From Terriglobus roseus (GTDB taxonomy: Bacteria > Acidobacteriota > Terriglobia > Terriglobales > Acidobacteriaceae), in NCBI RefSeq assembly GCF_900102185.1, contig NZ_LT629690.1, positions 3,286,001 through 3,350,000 of the forward strand: DNA of 64,000 nucleotides, given 5' to 3'. A model generated the notes under the pieces. The model had not been told where the DNA came from. It saw nothing but the letters and a program-made list of their open reading frames with translations, and searched no databases. How positions within the stretch are numbered: position 1 is the stretch's first letter; each line of letters starts with the position of its first letter. Shown here piece after piece: positions 26,270 to 37,362 of this stretch. A program made the translations under genes and the position numbers.

Positions 26270-27469
26270 TCACTGCACCTTGCGCGCCGCTTCAATCGCA
26301 GAAGTCGTATACATCTCCCACTCCCACGGCGTCACCGTATCTCCAAAGATCGTCTCCAGCAGCGGCTGAAATGCGAACTCACCATTATCTGAATTCGTCA
26401 ACAGAATCATGCAGTCTTTGCGGCGCGTGAAGCACACCATGTAGTTCTGCGCGCCATCACCATGGCCTTCCTTAAAGAACGCAGGACCAAACTTAGTCTT
26501 CGTCAACAAACCCCATCCGAGCCCATACGCCAGCCCCACCTGCCTCGCTTCCATGCCTTCCGGCTCATCCTTCGCCAATGCAAATTGATGCAGCGTGTGT
26601 ATCTGCACCTGCGGGGTCCACATCTTCTTCTGCGTCGCGGCATCAAAAATCTTCCCCGCAAACAGCGCCTCAACAAAACGACCAAGATCAGCAGCACTCG
26701 TCGTCATGTTCCCACTTGCGCGCGCCGGGAACCGCTTGGTCTGCGAACGAAATTTCTCGTCCTTATCAAAACGATCCGCAACATCCTCTGCAAATCGAGC
26801 CTGATAGATCTCTGACGTCCGCGTCATCTGCAACGGACCAAAAATCGCATCCTGCATGAGGATGTCCAGTGACTTTCCCTGCTGCTGTTCAATCGCAAAC
26901 TGCACCAGGTTCAAACACTCACCCGAATACGAGTAGTGATCGCCTGGCTCAAAGTGAAAGCGAAGCTTCTTATCCGGCTCCTGCATCCACGCAATGTTCA
27001 CCAGCCCCCCCGTATGCGACAAACACATACGCGGCGTCAGCTTCGCCCATCGCGGGTCTTTCAAAATCTCTGAAGCAGAATCTTTATAAGCGTCGTACTC
27101 AGTCCACGGCTTCGGAAGTTGCTGCGGCATCGGCTTATCCGGATCAAACTTGCCCTGTTGCACCAACTGCATCACGTACGTCGCAAACACTGCCTTCGTA
27201 ATCGAAGCAGCCCACGTCGTTGTGTTGGTGGTCATCGGCAGATCAGGATTCTTACGCCGCGAACCGTAGGCATAGCTCCATGCAACCTTGCCATCGTTCA
27301 CCACAACAATCTGTGCGCCCGTCACATGGTTCGCCGCCAACGTCTTTGCAGCAAACTGCTCCGCCTCGGCAACAGAGACATGGCTACCATCCAGCTTGCG
27401 TATGTTCTGCGCGGATGCAACCACAGCAGTAGAAAGAACAGCCAACGAAAGAACGGCACGAGCGATCAT
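26270..27469 (-). CDS. Serine hydrolase, beta-lactamase (class C/EstB) family
   Basis: About 399 residues with signal peptide (ARAVLSLAVLSTAVVASAQ). The S-x-x-K motif is AASITKAV (Ser89, Lys92). HYSYSGE is in the place of the YxN motif, and GHGDG is the KTG-like third motif. This family includes beta-lactamase-related esterases and D-Ala-peptidases; the substrate is not evident. Its start overlaps the GH13 stop by four bases (ATGA), so translation is coupled. Clustering with two glycosidases hints at a role in carbohydrate ester removal, which is inference. Confidence 0.9.
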   Translation of the reverse strand: MIARAVLSLAVLSTAVVASAQNIRKLDGSHVSVAEAEQFAAKTLAANHVTGAQIVVVNDGKVAWSYAYGSRRKNPDLPMTTNTTTWAASITKAVFATYVMQLVQQGKFDPDKPMPQQLPKPWTEYDAYKDSASEILKDPRWAKLTPRMCLSHTGGLVNIAWMQEPDKKLRFHFEPGDHYSYSGECLNLVQFAIEQQQGKSLDILMQDAIFGPLQMTRTSEIYQARFAEDVADRFDKDEKFRSQTKRFPARASGNMTTSAADLGRFVEALFAGKIFDAATQKKMWTPQVQIHTLHQFALAKDEPEGMEARQVGLAYGLGWGLLTKTKFGPAFFKEGHGDGAQNYMVCFTRRKDCMILLTNSDNGEFAFQPLLETIFGDTVTPWEWEMYTTSAIEAARKVQ

Positions 27470-29139
27470 GCCAACACAATACGCGACTCCCACGCTCCAA
27501 GTTCCGAAGAAATTGAAGCAGTGTTCGCCAGCACAATCTGCCCCTTTGAAAACTCATCCGGCAATGCAAAGGTTTCGCGCGAGAAGTTCAACGCAACCAG
27601 AAACCGTTCCTCACCAAGCGTGCGCGCATACAGAAACAAGGAAGGATGCTCCGGTGCCAAGTCCTCATAGTCGCCATAGACAAACGCAAGCGTCTGCTTG
27701 CGCAACCGCAGCAGTTGCTGCATGTAGTGATAAATCGAATCCTGATCACGCCGCGCATCCGCCGCATTAATCGTCGTATAGTTCGGATTCACCGCCAGCC
27801 AAGGCTTTGCGTCCGGTGAAGTAAATCCCGCGTGCGGTGAATCATCCCACTGCATGGGAGTACGTGCATGATCACGACTCACCCTAGCCAGATTGTCTAG
27901 ATAATGCTCCGCAGTTTCCTTACCCGTCAGTACGTCGAACTTCCACGCATTCTTCGCTTCAATATCGTCATACTCCTCAATCGATCGAAACCGATAATTC
28001 GTCATCCCCAACTCATCACCCTGATACAGATACGCAGTCCCCTTCAACGTCAGTAGCATCGTTGCCAATACCTTCGCACTGGCTACACGGTATGCATCAC
28101 TGTCATCGCCAAACGCGTTTACCAAGCGTGGATTGTCATGGTTCGCAAGAAAGATCGTGTTCCACGAGTGCACACCCAGCGCCTCATACTGCCTCGCATA
28201 GATAGCCTTCAGTTCAGTCAGTTTCCACTGCCGCCAATTACGACCATCGCGATTCAACCGCACCGCATCGAAGTTGAAAATCATATTCAACTCATGCCGA
28301 CGCTCATCCACCAATGTCGGCGTCTCTTCAATCGTGATGCCATGCGCCTCACCCACCGTCATGCAGTCATACTTTGACAGCACCTCACGGTTCATCTCCT
28401 GCAGATATTCCTGCAGATGCGGTCCGTTCGCATTGATATGCACCTGGCTCTCATTCGGCAATACATCTGGAAACGTGGCGTCTTTACTGATGAACGGAAT
28501 CACATCCATGCGAAATCCATCCACACCTTTGTCCAACCAGAAACGCATCGTGCTGTAAATCTCTTCACGCACCGCAGGGTTGTCCCAATTCAAATCCGGC
28601 TGCTTCTCTGCAAACAAGTGCAGGTAGTACTCGCCAGTCCCCTTGTCCTTGGTCCACGCAGAACCGGAGAATGCCGATCCGAAGTTATTCGGCGGAAGCT
28701 CCGCTCCATTTGCTGCAATCTTTCCCGGTCGCCAGAGGTAGTAATCGCGATACGGATTGTCGCGACTCTTGCGGCTCTCAATAAACCACACATGCTCATC
28801 CGAAGTGTGGTTCGCAACCAGGTCGACGATCAACCGCATGCCACGCTGCTTAATCCCCGCCAACAGTGCATCAAAATCCTGCATGGTGCCAAACTCGCGC
28901 ATCACTTTTCGATAGTCGCGAATGTCGTAACCATTGTCTGCATTCGGTGAATCGTAGTGTGGTGACAGCCAGATAACATCCACACCAAGATCGCGAAGAT
29001 AATCCAGTCGCGACGTAATGCCCGGCAGATCTCCAATGCCATCCCCATTGGAGTCCTGAAAGCTGCGCGGATAGATCTGGTAGACAACCGATTCTTTCCA
29101 CCAATGTTTCGTCTGACCGTAAATCAACTCGTCATGCAT
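27466..29139 (-). CDS. Alpha-glucosidase / oligo-1,6-glucosidase, GH13
   Basis: About 557 residues, cytosolic (no signal peptide). Conserved GH13 regions: DLVANHTS, GFRMDVIPF (nucleophile Asp212), TVGEAHG (acid/base Glu264) and LANHDNPR (Asp335). YQIYPRSFQDSNGDGIGDL at the start and the loop DVIPF suit the oligo-1,6-glucosidase/alpha-glucosidase subfamily. It hydrolyses alpha-glucosides released from maltose- or isomaltose-type oligosaccharides. It is the first gene of a three-gene operon; a hairpin separates it from the M1 peptidase gene upstream. Confidence 0.94.
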   Translation of the reverse strand: MHDELIYGQTKHWWKESVVYQIYPRSFQDSNGDGIGDLPGITSRLDYLRDLGVDVIWLSPHYDSPNADNGYDIRDYRKVMREFGTMQDFDALLAGIKQRGMRLIVDLVANHTSDEHVWFIESRKSRDNPYRDYYLWRPGKIAANGAELPPNNFGSAFSGSAWTKDKGTGEYYLHLFAEKQPDLNWDNPAVREEIYSTMRFWLDKGVDGFRMDVIPFISKDATFPDVLPNESQVHINANGPHLQEYLQEMNREVLSKYDCMTVGEAHGITIEETPTLVDERRHELNMIFNFDAVRLNRDGRNWRQWKLTELKAIYARQYEALGVHSWNTIFLANHDNPRLVNAFGDDSDAYRVASAKVLATMLLTLKGTAYLYQGDELGMTNYRFRSIEEYDDIEAKNAWKFDVLTGKETAEHYLDNLARVSRDHARTPMQWDDSPHAGFTSPDAKPWLAVNPNYTTINAADARRDQDSIYHYMQQLLRLRKQTLAFVYGDYEDLAPEHPSLFLYARTLGEERFLVALNFSRETFALPDEFSKGQIVLANTASISSELGAWESRIVLA

Positions 29140-29161
29140 ATCATTTCTGATGACAAATGCA

Positions 29162-29191
29162 AACGCCGCGATCACTCAGGATCGCGGCGTT
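29162..29191 (-). terminator. Hairpin between M1 peptidase and GH13 genes
   Basis: A 12-bp perfect stem (AACGCCGCGATC / GATCGCGGCGTT) with loop ACTCAG is followed on the minus strand by a short T run. It probably ends the M1 transcript before the glycosidase operon. Confidence 0.65.
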
Positions 29192-29209
29192 TTCGCACTG
29201 TAGTTTTCG

Positions 29210-30838
29210 TTACTGCTTCACAACATCGATGTAGTACAAGTCCTCCGCCACCTTGAAGCTGTCACGCTTGCCCTGCATCGTCTGCCAATTGGCCGTCGGA
29301 TGCAGCAACGTCCAGTGCTGTGGATCGCCCACCCTCACTGGCATATTAAAACCGGCTTCCTCCGCAACCCAGCGATACTGCACCGTGCCTGCCGTGTCAT
29401 CAAACTTCAGGTCCAGCTTCGGCAACGCAGCATGACGAAGATACTCATTGAAGAGCGGGGTCAGATCGCGGCCCGTGTACTGATTCCAGAACGAGACAAC
29501 ATCTTCGGTAAGAATCGTCTTGTACTTAAAGTGCTCATAGTAAGCATGAATACCCGCATACCACTTCACATCATCATCCAACACTGAGCGAAGAGTATTC
29601 AGGAACAACGCGCCCTTGAAGTACTGGTCCTCATCACGCGGTTCACGATCCGTGCCGCGCGGCCCCAGTATCGGCCGCTCGTTCTTCACCTTCTTCTTGT
29701 AACCATTCACGTACTTGATGGCATCATCCTTACCCCAGCGACCTTCCACATAGATATCTTCGGAGTAAGTGCACCAACCCTCATGAATCCACATATCGGC
29801 GGGATCAGCCGCTGTAATGGCATTGCCAAACCACTCATGACCGCTCTCATGAATGATGATGAAGTCGAACCGCGGACTGATGCCCACGCCCGTCCAATCG
29901 CCACCGTGATAGCTGTTCTGAAATCCATTGCCGTATGCAACCGCGCTCTGATGTTCCATCCCCGCATACGGAACCTGAACCAGCTTGTAACCATCACGTA
30001 CAAACGCATACTCGCCAATCTTCTTATTGAAGATCTCCAGCATCGGTCGCGCCTGCACAAACTGCGCTTTCGCCTTTTCTAAATCTTCAGGCTTGGCATA
30101 AAAATCAATCGTTAGCTTTCCTAACGGCTTATCATTCCAGTGAACATACGTGCCAATGTTCAACGTCACATCGTAGTTATTAATTGGATAGGTCACGCGC
30201 CAGTTCCACTGCGTGTACCCATCATGCAGATCACGATGCCCTAACAGTCGACCATTGGAAACATCCATCAACCCGTCGGGCGCGCTCACATGCAGATCAA
30301 CACCCTGCTGCGGCTCGTCCTTCCACTGGTCTTTGTTCGGCCACCATACGCGCGCGCCATTGCCTTCGCATGCGGTAAACACCCATGGCTTGCCTGCTGA
30401 GTCTTTCTCGTAACTCATGCCGCCAAAACGTCCGGCCTTGCGCGGATGGCCGCTGTAAAACACATCCAGCGTTTGCACCGATCCCTTACGCATCACCCGC
30501 GGTACATCCACAAAGAAGGACTCTTCTTCGCGTGTCACCTTCATCGGTTTCCCGCGATACAGCACTTTGTCGATTGTTAGTTCCTGCGCCAAATCCAACT
30601 GAATACGTTGCCCATCCTCCAGCATGCGAAACCGCACCTGGTTATCTCCGGCAATGCTCTGGTCCTCAGGGTTTACGCGTACGGTCAGCGTGTAGTGCAG
30701 CAGGTCGTTGTTAGCGCGATACGGCCCATACTCACCCAGCAACTGCGTCTTCTTTGCCGTAGCAACATCTTGTTGCGCGAAGCTGCGACAGCAGGCCATC
30801 AAAAATAAAACAAAAAACAGTGACACCCGATACTTCAT
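29210..30838 (-). CDS. M1 family metallopeptidase, secreted
   Basis: About 542 residues with signal peptide (VSLFFVLFLMACCRSFAQ). The zinc site is HESGH (about 327-331) and the third ligand Glu is in HEGWCTYSED, 18-19 residues on. The GxMEN equivalent is YAGMEHQS. The N-terminal domain is the M1 beta-saddle. It is shorter than aminopeptidase N and lacks the ERAP1-like C-terminal domain. It probably trims peptides in the periplasm. ATG 30838 is used; a TTG two codons earlier is also open. Confidence 0.9.
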   Translation of the reverse strand: MKYRVSLFFVLFLMACCRSFAQQDVATAKKTQLLGEYGPYRANNDLLHYTLTVRVNPEDQSIAGDNQVRFRMLEDGQRIQLDLAQELTIDKVLYRGKPMKVTREEESFFVDVPRVMRKGSVQTLDVFYSGHPRKAGRFGGMSYEKDSAGKPWVFTACEGNGARVWWPNKDQWKDEPQQGVDLHVSAPDGLMDVSNGRLLGHRDLHDGYTQWNWRVTYPINNYDVTLNIGTYVHWNDKPLGKLTIDFYAKPEDLEKAKAQFVQARPMLEIFNKKIGEYAFVRDGYKLVQVPYAGMEHQSAVAYGNGFQNSYHGGDWTGVGISPRFDFIIIHESGHEWFGNAITAADPADMWIHEGWCTYSEDIYVEGRWGKDDAIKYVNGYKKKVKNERPILGPRGTDREPRDEDQYFKGALFLNTLRSVLDDDVKWYAGIHAYYEHFKYKTILTEDVVSFWNQYTGRDLTPLFNEYLRHAALPKLDLKFDDTAGTVQYRWVAEEAGFNMPVRVGDPQHWTLLHPTANWQTMQGKRDSFKVAEDLYYIDVVKQ

Positions 30839-30901
30839 GGCCAAAGTATCGCCTGAAACGAACCTTGTCCGAAACCCGACTTATCGGTTTCCAACAAACG
30901 A

Positions 30902-30931
30902 AAGACCCGGTCCCATATGGGACCGGGTCTT
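30902..30931 (-). terminator. Terminator after rplT
   Basis: A perfect 30-base palindrome (AAGACCCGGTCCCAT and its complement), the strongest hairpin in the region. It is located 28 bases past the rplT stop on the minus strand and 63 bases before the M1 start. Confidence 0.75.
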
Positions 30932-30959
30932 CATCACTTTCCCGTTATGGGAGAGAAGC

Positions 30960-31334
30960 TTACGCTGCTGCCTTGGCCTTCTCGTTTGCAGCCTTGGCCT
31001 GTACAGCCAGAGCAGCAAAACCTGCGGCGTCGTTCGTTGCGATGTCGCTCAGAACCTTGCGGTCCAGCTCAACGCCAGCCTTCTTCAGGCCGCTGATGAA
31101 CGTCGAGTAGCTCATGCCATTCAGGCGAGCACCCGCACCGATACGGACGATCCACAGCGAACGGAACTGACGCTTCTTCTGCTTACGGCCGATGTAGGCA
31201 AACTTCAGGCCGCGCTCAACGGCTTCCTGGGCTGCCTGGTACAGTTTCGATTTCGTGAGGAAATAGCCAGACGCGCGCTTAAGAATCTTTTTGCGGCGGT
31301 CATTGCGCTTTGTGCCACGTTTTACGCGGGGCAT
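30960..31334 (-). CDS. rplT: 50S ribosomal protein L20
   Basis: 124 residues starting [20 protein letters not shown], with [21 protein letters not shown] in the middle and a C-terminal alanine/lysine extension. It binds 23S rRNA early in 50S assembly and in several bacteria represses its own operon. It lies downstream of rpmI on the same strand, but after an unusually long spacer of 232 bases. Confidence 0.97.
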   Translation of the reverse strand: MPRVKRGTKRNDRRKKILKRASGYFLTKSKLYQAAQEAVERGLKFAYIGRKQKKRQFRSLWIVRIGAGARLNGMSYSTFISGLKKAGVELDRKVLSDIATNDAAGFAALAVQAKAANEKAKAAA

Positions 31335-31566
31335 AGTGTGTCTCCTTTTGCGTACTTCGTTGGTCAGCGGCTGGAGGTAAGGTCACCCTCATCGGGCTAC
31401 GGCCTCTTCACACGCTTGCTGCTTTCCTGCCTCGTAATCGCGCTTCAAAATTGCTTTCGAAGAACGAGGGCCCGGTAACGCATTCGGACCGTTGTTTCAG
31501 AACCACCTGAAACGGCTGGGCGGAAAATCTCTGTCATTCACCTGCATCTGCCCCGAAGGGCAAACC
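31335..31566 (-). other. Long rpmI-rplT spacer, no gene seen
   Basis: 232 bases between rpmI and rplT, where most bacteria have less than 100. No open frame with coding character is visible. It could hold a second promoter, a processed leader or an L20-binding structure; no specific known motif can be recognised by eye. Confidence 0.4.
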
Positions 31567-31764
31567 TCAGGCGTAGGGGATCATCCGGGAGACCTTGGCG
31601 TGATCGCCGTCGGAGACATAGGCCTGAGCGGTCAACTTACGCTTCACCTTGGTCGTCTTCGAGGTCAGGATGTGGCGCTTCTTCGTCTGGCCGCGCTTGA
31701 TCTTGCCGGTGCCAGTCTTGGAAAAACGCTTCTTCGCCCCTGTGTGGGTCTTCAGCTTGGGCAT
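31567..31764 (-). CDS. rpmI: 50S ribosomal protein L35
   Basis: 65 residues, normal for L35: [20 protein letters not shown] with the basic [13 protein letters not shown] core. ATG 31764 is preceded by AGGAAA. infC, usually the preceding gene, is not present here; the upstream neighbour is a cupin gene on the same strand. Confidence 0.95.
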   Translation of the reverse strand: MPKLKTHTGAKKRFSKTGTGKIKRGQTKKRHILTSKTTKVKRKLTAQAYVSDGDHAKVSRMIPYA

Positions 31765-31863
31765 TTGAGTTTCCTGTCTGAGAGCTGAACGCATGACACT
31801 GCGCCCGCTTGTGTGCCGTCCGATATTCTGGACAACCCTTTGATTGTACCCCAATTTTTACAA

Positions 31864-32259
31864 TCAGCGGCGGTATTGTTCGTCCGAGACATGTTCCATC
31901 CAATCCACCACCTTGCCATCCAGCCGCTCTTGGATCGCAATATGAGTCATCCCGTTCGTCGGTGTCGCGCCATGCCAGTGCTTCTCCCCTGGCGCAAACC
32001 AGACCACATCATCCGGCCGAATCTCCTCCACCGGCCCGCCTTCACGCTGTGCCCAACCAAGCCCCGCGGTCACAATCAGCGTCTGCCCCAGCGGATGCGT
32101 ATGCCAGGCCGTCCGCGCACCCGGCTCAAACGTCACGCTAGCGCCCGCAACCAGTGCAGGATCAGGCGCTTGGAACAGCGGATCAATCCGCACCGCTCCG
32201 GTAAAGTATTCCGCCGGACCAACACCCGACGCCTTCGAACCCGCCCGTTGAATCTCCAT
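31864..32259 (-). CDS. Cupin domain protein
   Basis: 131 residues forming a single cupin barrel. Motif 1 is [19 protein letters not shown] (metal-binding His pair) and motif 2 is [20 protein letters not shown]. It resembles manganese-dependent cupins related to hydroxynitrile lyase/carboxymuconolactone-decarboxylase-associated proteins. The substrate is unknown. ATG 32259 starts the conserved part. It is divergent from gyrB with 133 bases between. Confidence 0.88.
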   Translation of the reverse strand: MEIQRAGSKASGVGPAEYFTGAVRIDPLFQAPDPALVAGASVTFEPGARTAWHTHPLGQTLIVTAGLGWAQREGGPVEEIRPDDVVWFAPGEKHWHGATPTNGMTHIAIQERLDGKVVDWMEHVSDEQYRR

Positions 32260-32317
32260 GGCCCACAGTCTACCGTTCAAGCCCTAAACCAGTCCGGAAT
32301 GGTAGAATAAAAGGTGA

Positions 32318-35053
<2,736 letters not shown>

Positions 35054-35110
35054 GTGCTTCGCACGGTTCTCGACGTCGCTCTCGCGACGTGAAAAACAAT
35101 CAAGCCAAAC

Positions 35111-35142
35111 AAAGGGATGCGCCTCACAGCGCATCCCTTTTA
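35111..35142 (+). terminator. Terminator after gyrB
   Basis: A stem AAAGGGATGCG / CGCATCCCTTT with a short loop is followed by TTA and a T-rich run, 57 bases past the gyrB stop. Confidence 0.8.
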
Positions 35143-35234
35143 CTTTTCGGTGACAATTCCACCGTCGCGGTGGTGCTATGTTGATCGCCGCGGAACCAGA
35201 AGCAGATTCCGAATGTCTGTGCCGGGGGTTCAAA

Positions 35235-35990
35235 ATGATGCGTTCGTTAACAATGCTGATTGCGATGCTCGTGCCGGTGTGTTCCTCAGGACAAGTAAAT
35301 CAACCCTCCCCCATCAGATCCACCCCGCAGCCGATGGTCCAGCCATTGAGCGCGGTATTAATGAATGACGTGGACGCCCGCCGTGCCAAGGTGGGAGATG
35401 CGATCAAGGCTCGCGTCTACTCCGGCTTCGTCGCGCCTAACAGCACTCGCGTGCCTCCTGGATCAGTCGTCTCCGGCCACGTCACGGAAGTATCGAAGCT
35501 GGTCAAGGGTTCCACCGACTCGCGCCTAGCCGTCGTGTTTGACCAGGCTCAACTCGCCAGCGGTCAGACAGTGGCTGTGCATCTGGGTATCGCAGGACTG
35601 GCAGCAGCTCCTCCCACTCCCAGCCTTATGGATGCAGCAAATGACCCGACCCCGACCGCGGATTCACGATTTCCCACGACTCCCACAATAGGCAACGTAG
35701 ATCCAAGCGCCCAGGCCAACACCCAAGCCATCCCTCGTGGCACAGGGACAAACCATAACACGCGCCAACCTCGCGGCCAGATCGCCTACAGTGACATTGC
35801 GAAAGGCTCTCCACAAACAACTTCTGGAAACCAGGGGCCTGCCATCGCAAGCGTTGGGTCCACCGTTCCCGGCATCTCGCTTCAACCAAACCCCACGACC
35901 CACTCGATACTCGTATCGAACTCAACCAACGTCGCATTAAGGAACGGCATGCCGCTGGCTCTCCTGCCAATCGCAGACCAACAGCAATAA
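35235..35990 (+). CDS. Secreted protein, tandem paralogue A (unknown function)
   Basis: 251 residues with a signal peptide (RSLTMLIAMLVPVCSSGQ). The core (about 45-140) is shared with the next gene: DARRAKVGDAIKARVYSGFVA, PPGSVVSGHVTEVSKLVKGS, and SRLAVVFDQAQLASGQTV. The second half is a Thr/Pro/Asn/Gln-rich linker. The C-terminus again matches its neighbour (PGISLQPNPTTHSILVSNS). The core pattern, a short beta-domain where an intrinsic property is set by a constant, is common in acidobacterial secreted proteins, but I cannot name it. The start follows GGGGG. Confidence 0.75.
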   Translation: MMRSLTMLIAMLVPVCSSGQVNQPSPIRSTPQPMVQPLSAVLMNDVDARRAKVGDAIKARVYSGFVAPNSTRVPPGSVVSGHVTEVSKLVKGSTDSRLAVVFDQAQLASGQTVAVHLGIAGLAAAPPTPSLMDAANDPTPTADSRFPTTPTIGNVDPSAQANTQAIPRGTGTNHNTRQPRGQIAYSDIAKGSPQTTSGNQGPAIASVGSTVPGISLQPNPTTHSILVSNSTNVALRNGMPLALLPIADQQQ

Positions 35991-36117
35991 ACGTAGCCCG
36001 GCGCTCGTAGCGCCTGTCATGAAATGGCCGAAGGCCCTCTATCCCTTCAAAACTTCAATCCAACAATCTCGCATAAGATGTTGGCCGTGCGGCAAAGCGC
36101 ACGAAAGAGGGATTGGG

Positions 36118-36822
36118 ATGAAACGGTCCATTGCATTACTCGTCATGGCATTTGCTCCATTGCTCGCGACAGCACAGGCAACAGCACCTCTTAACGCAGT
36201 TTTGATGACCAACGTTGACGCGCGCAAAGCCAGGGTTGGCGACACCATCAAAATCCGCAGCTACTCCGGCTTCGTTGCAACCGGTGGCCAACGTGTACCT
36301 CCCGGCTCAACTCTCCTCGGGCACGTGACAGAAGTCTCGAAGTTGGTGAAAGGCTCCGCGGACTCGCGACTCGCCATCCTCTTTGATCAGGCACAGCTCG
36401 CCAGTGGCCAGACCGTACCAATCCACATGGGCATCGCAGGTCTCGCTGCCCCACCGCCAGTTGCAGGCATGCAGGATCTCTCCAGCATGAGTGCTGAAAG
36501 CGAATCTCCATTCCCCGGTCCCCGCTCCACTGGAACCCCAGTTGATCCCAGCGGGACACGCAGCACAGGCCCCACCACGGGTGGCACAGATGGCACCCGC
36601 GTCACGCGCACCACGGTCGGTCAGATCAATTCCCCCAATCACCCCAACGAAACCATGCCCAGCGATCACGTCGGCGGAACAGCTACTGTAGGATCGTCGA
36701 TTCCCGGAATCACCCTCCAGCCCAGCCCCGCCACGCGATCCACTCTCGTCTCCAACTCCAGCAACATCACCCTGCGCATCGAAACCCCACTCGTCCTGCT
36801 TCCCGTCGCAGCCAATCAATAA
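36118..36822 (+). CDS. Secreted protein, tandem paralogue B (unknown function)
   Basis: 234 residues with signal peptide (RSIALLVMAFAPLLATAQ). By eye it shares about 70 % of residues in the core with paralogue A 127 bases upstream: DARKARVGDTIKIRSYSGFVA, GHVTEVSKLVKGSADSRLA, FDQAQLASGQTVPIHMG. Linkers differ strongly (Gly/Thr/Ser/Pro-rich here). ATG 36118 has AAAGAGGGA upstream. The conserved core with drifting linkers suggests selection on the core and an old duplication. Confidence 0.78.
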   Translation: MKRSIALLVMAFAPLLATAQATAPLNAVLMTNVDARKARVGDTIKIRSYSGFVATGGQRVPPGSTLLGHVTEVSKLVKGSADSRLAILFDQAQLASGQTVPIHMGIAGLAAPPPVAGMQDLSSMSAESESPFPGPRSTGTPVDPSGTRSTGPTTGGTDGTRVTRTTVGQINSPNHPNETMPSDHVGGTATVGSSIPGITLQPSPATRSTLVSNSSNITLRIETPLVLLPVAANQ

Positions 36823-36831
36823 AGAACGAGC

Positions 36832-36862
36832 GCCCACATCTCGGCCATATAGAGATGTGGGC
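36832..36862. repeat. Intergenic palindrome, copy 2
   Basis: The same 11-bp arms as at 16505 (GCCCACATCTC / GAGATGTGGGC) but with a nine-base loop, and the same right flank ACA-GCGTA. It lies between convergent genes, as does copy 1. Confidence 0.7.
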
Positions 36863-36939
36863 ACATCGCGTAAAGCGCAATCCAACGAACGGAGTCCTTC
36901 TTCTTTCAGCAGAGCAAGCCTTTAGTCCTGACGTGACTC

Positions 36940-37317
36940 CTACACCTCCGCCATTGTCAACGGATAGTTCGCCTCCATCGCTGGCAAAATCTGCACCACC
37001 TCAAAGTAGTGGTCCCAGAACAGCGTCTCGCGTAGATGGTCTGCAATCCACGCCCACGCATTCAGGTCCTCGGTCTCCCACACCAGAATGTCCGTGGCCT
37101 GCGCGCTGAACGCCTCGCATTCAAAGTAGCGATACGTCACCTGCGGACGACGACGCAGAATCGGCCACACCACATCACGAAAAAATGCCTGCCGTTCATG
37201 ATTCGGCAGATCCAGCCAGTGCCGCGTGGTCTTCACCTGCATAAAGATCTGAAACGTTCCCGCCATACCTTCGTGCTCCGGCAATACAGCATCAAGTGCA
37301 AGGGATTCGATTGTCAT
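36940..37317 (-). CDS. Darcynin family protein
   Basis: 125 residues resembling the darcynin family. FQIFMQVKTTRHWLDLPNHERQAFF, RRRPQVTYRYFECEAFSAQATDILVWETED and LRETLFWDHYFEVVQILPAMEANY fit the family's ferredoxin-like alpha/beta domain. Function is not established. It is divergent from the TetR gene 36 bases away. Upstream GGAAGGAG suits the ATG at 37317; an in-frame ATG at 37266 is an alternative. A TetR-type inverted repeat lies in the gap, so the regulator likely controls this gene. Confidence 0.8.
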   Translation of the reverse strand: MTIESLALDAVLPEHEGMAGTFQIFMQVKTTRHWLDLPNHERQAFFRDVVWPILRRRPQVTYRYFECEAFSAQATDILVWETEDLNAWAWIADHLRETLFWDHYFEVVQILPAMEANYPLTMAEV

Positions 37318-37344
37318 TTGCGTATTTCTCCTTCCCTTCTAGAA

Positions 37345-37362
37345 TGTGAGTAAATGCTCACA
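37345..37362. promoter_or_regulatory. Candidate TetR operator
   Basis: The inverted repeat TGTGAG-TAAATG-CTCACA (6-bp perfect arms) lies between the divergent darcynin and TetR starts and overlaps the TetR start codon at 37354. TGAGT-N-ACTCA-like palindromes are a common TetR operator form. Predicted: the adjacent regulator binds it and represses itself and the darcynin gene. Confidence 0.5.

Noticed and set aside
25183-26430. 415-codon open frame antisense to the fucosidase
   Set aside because: Arg/His-rich with no domain features; GH29 motifs on the other strand are decisive.
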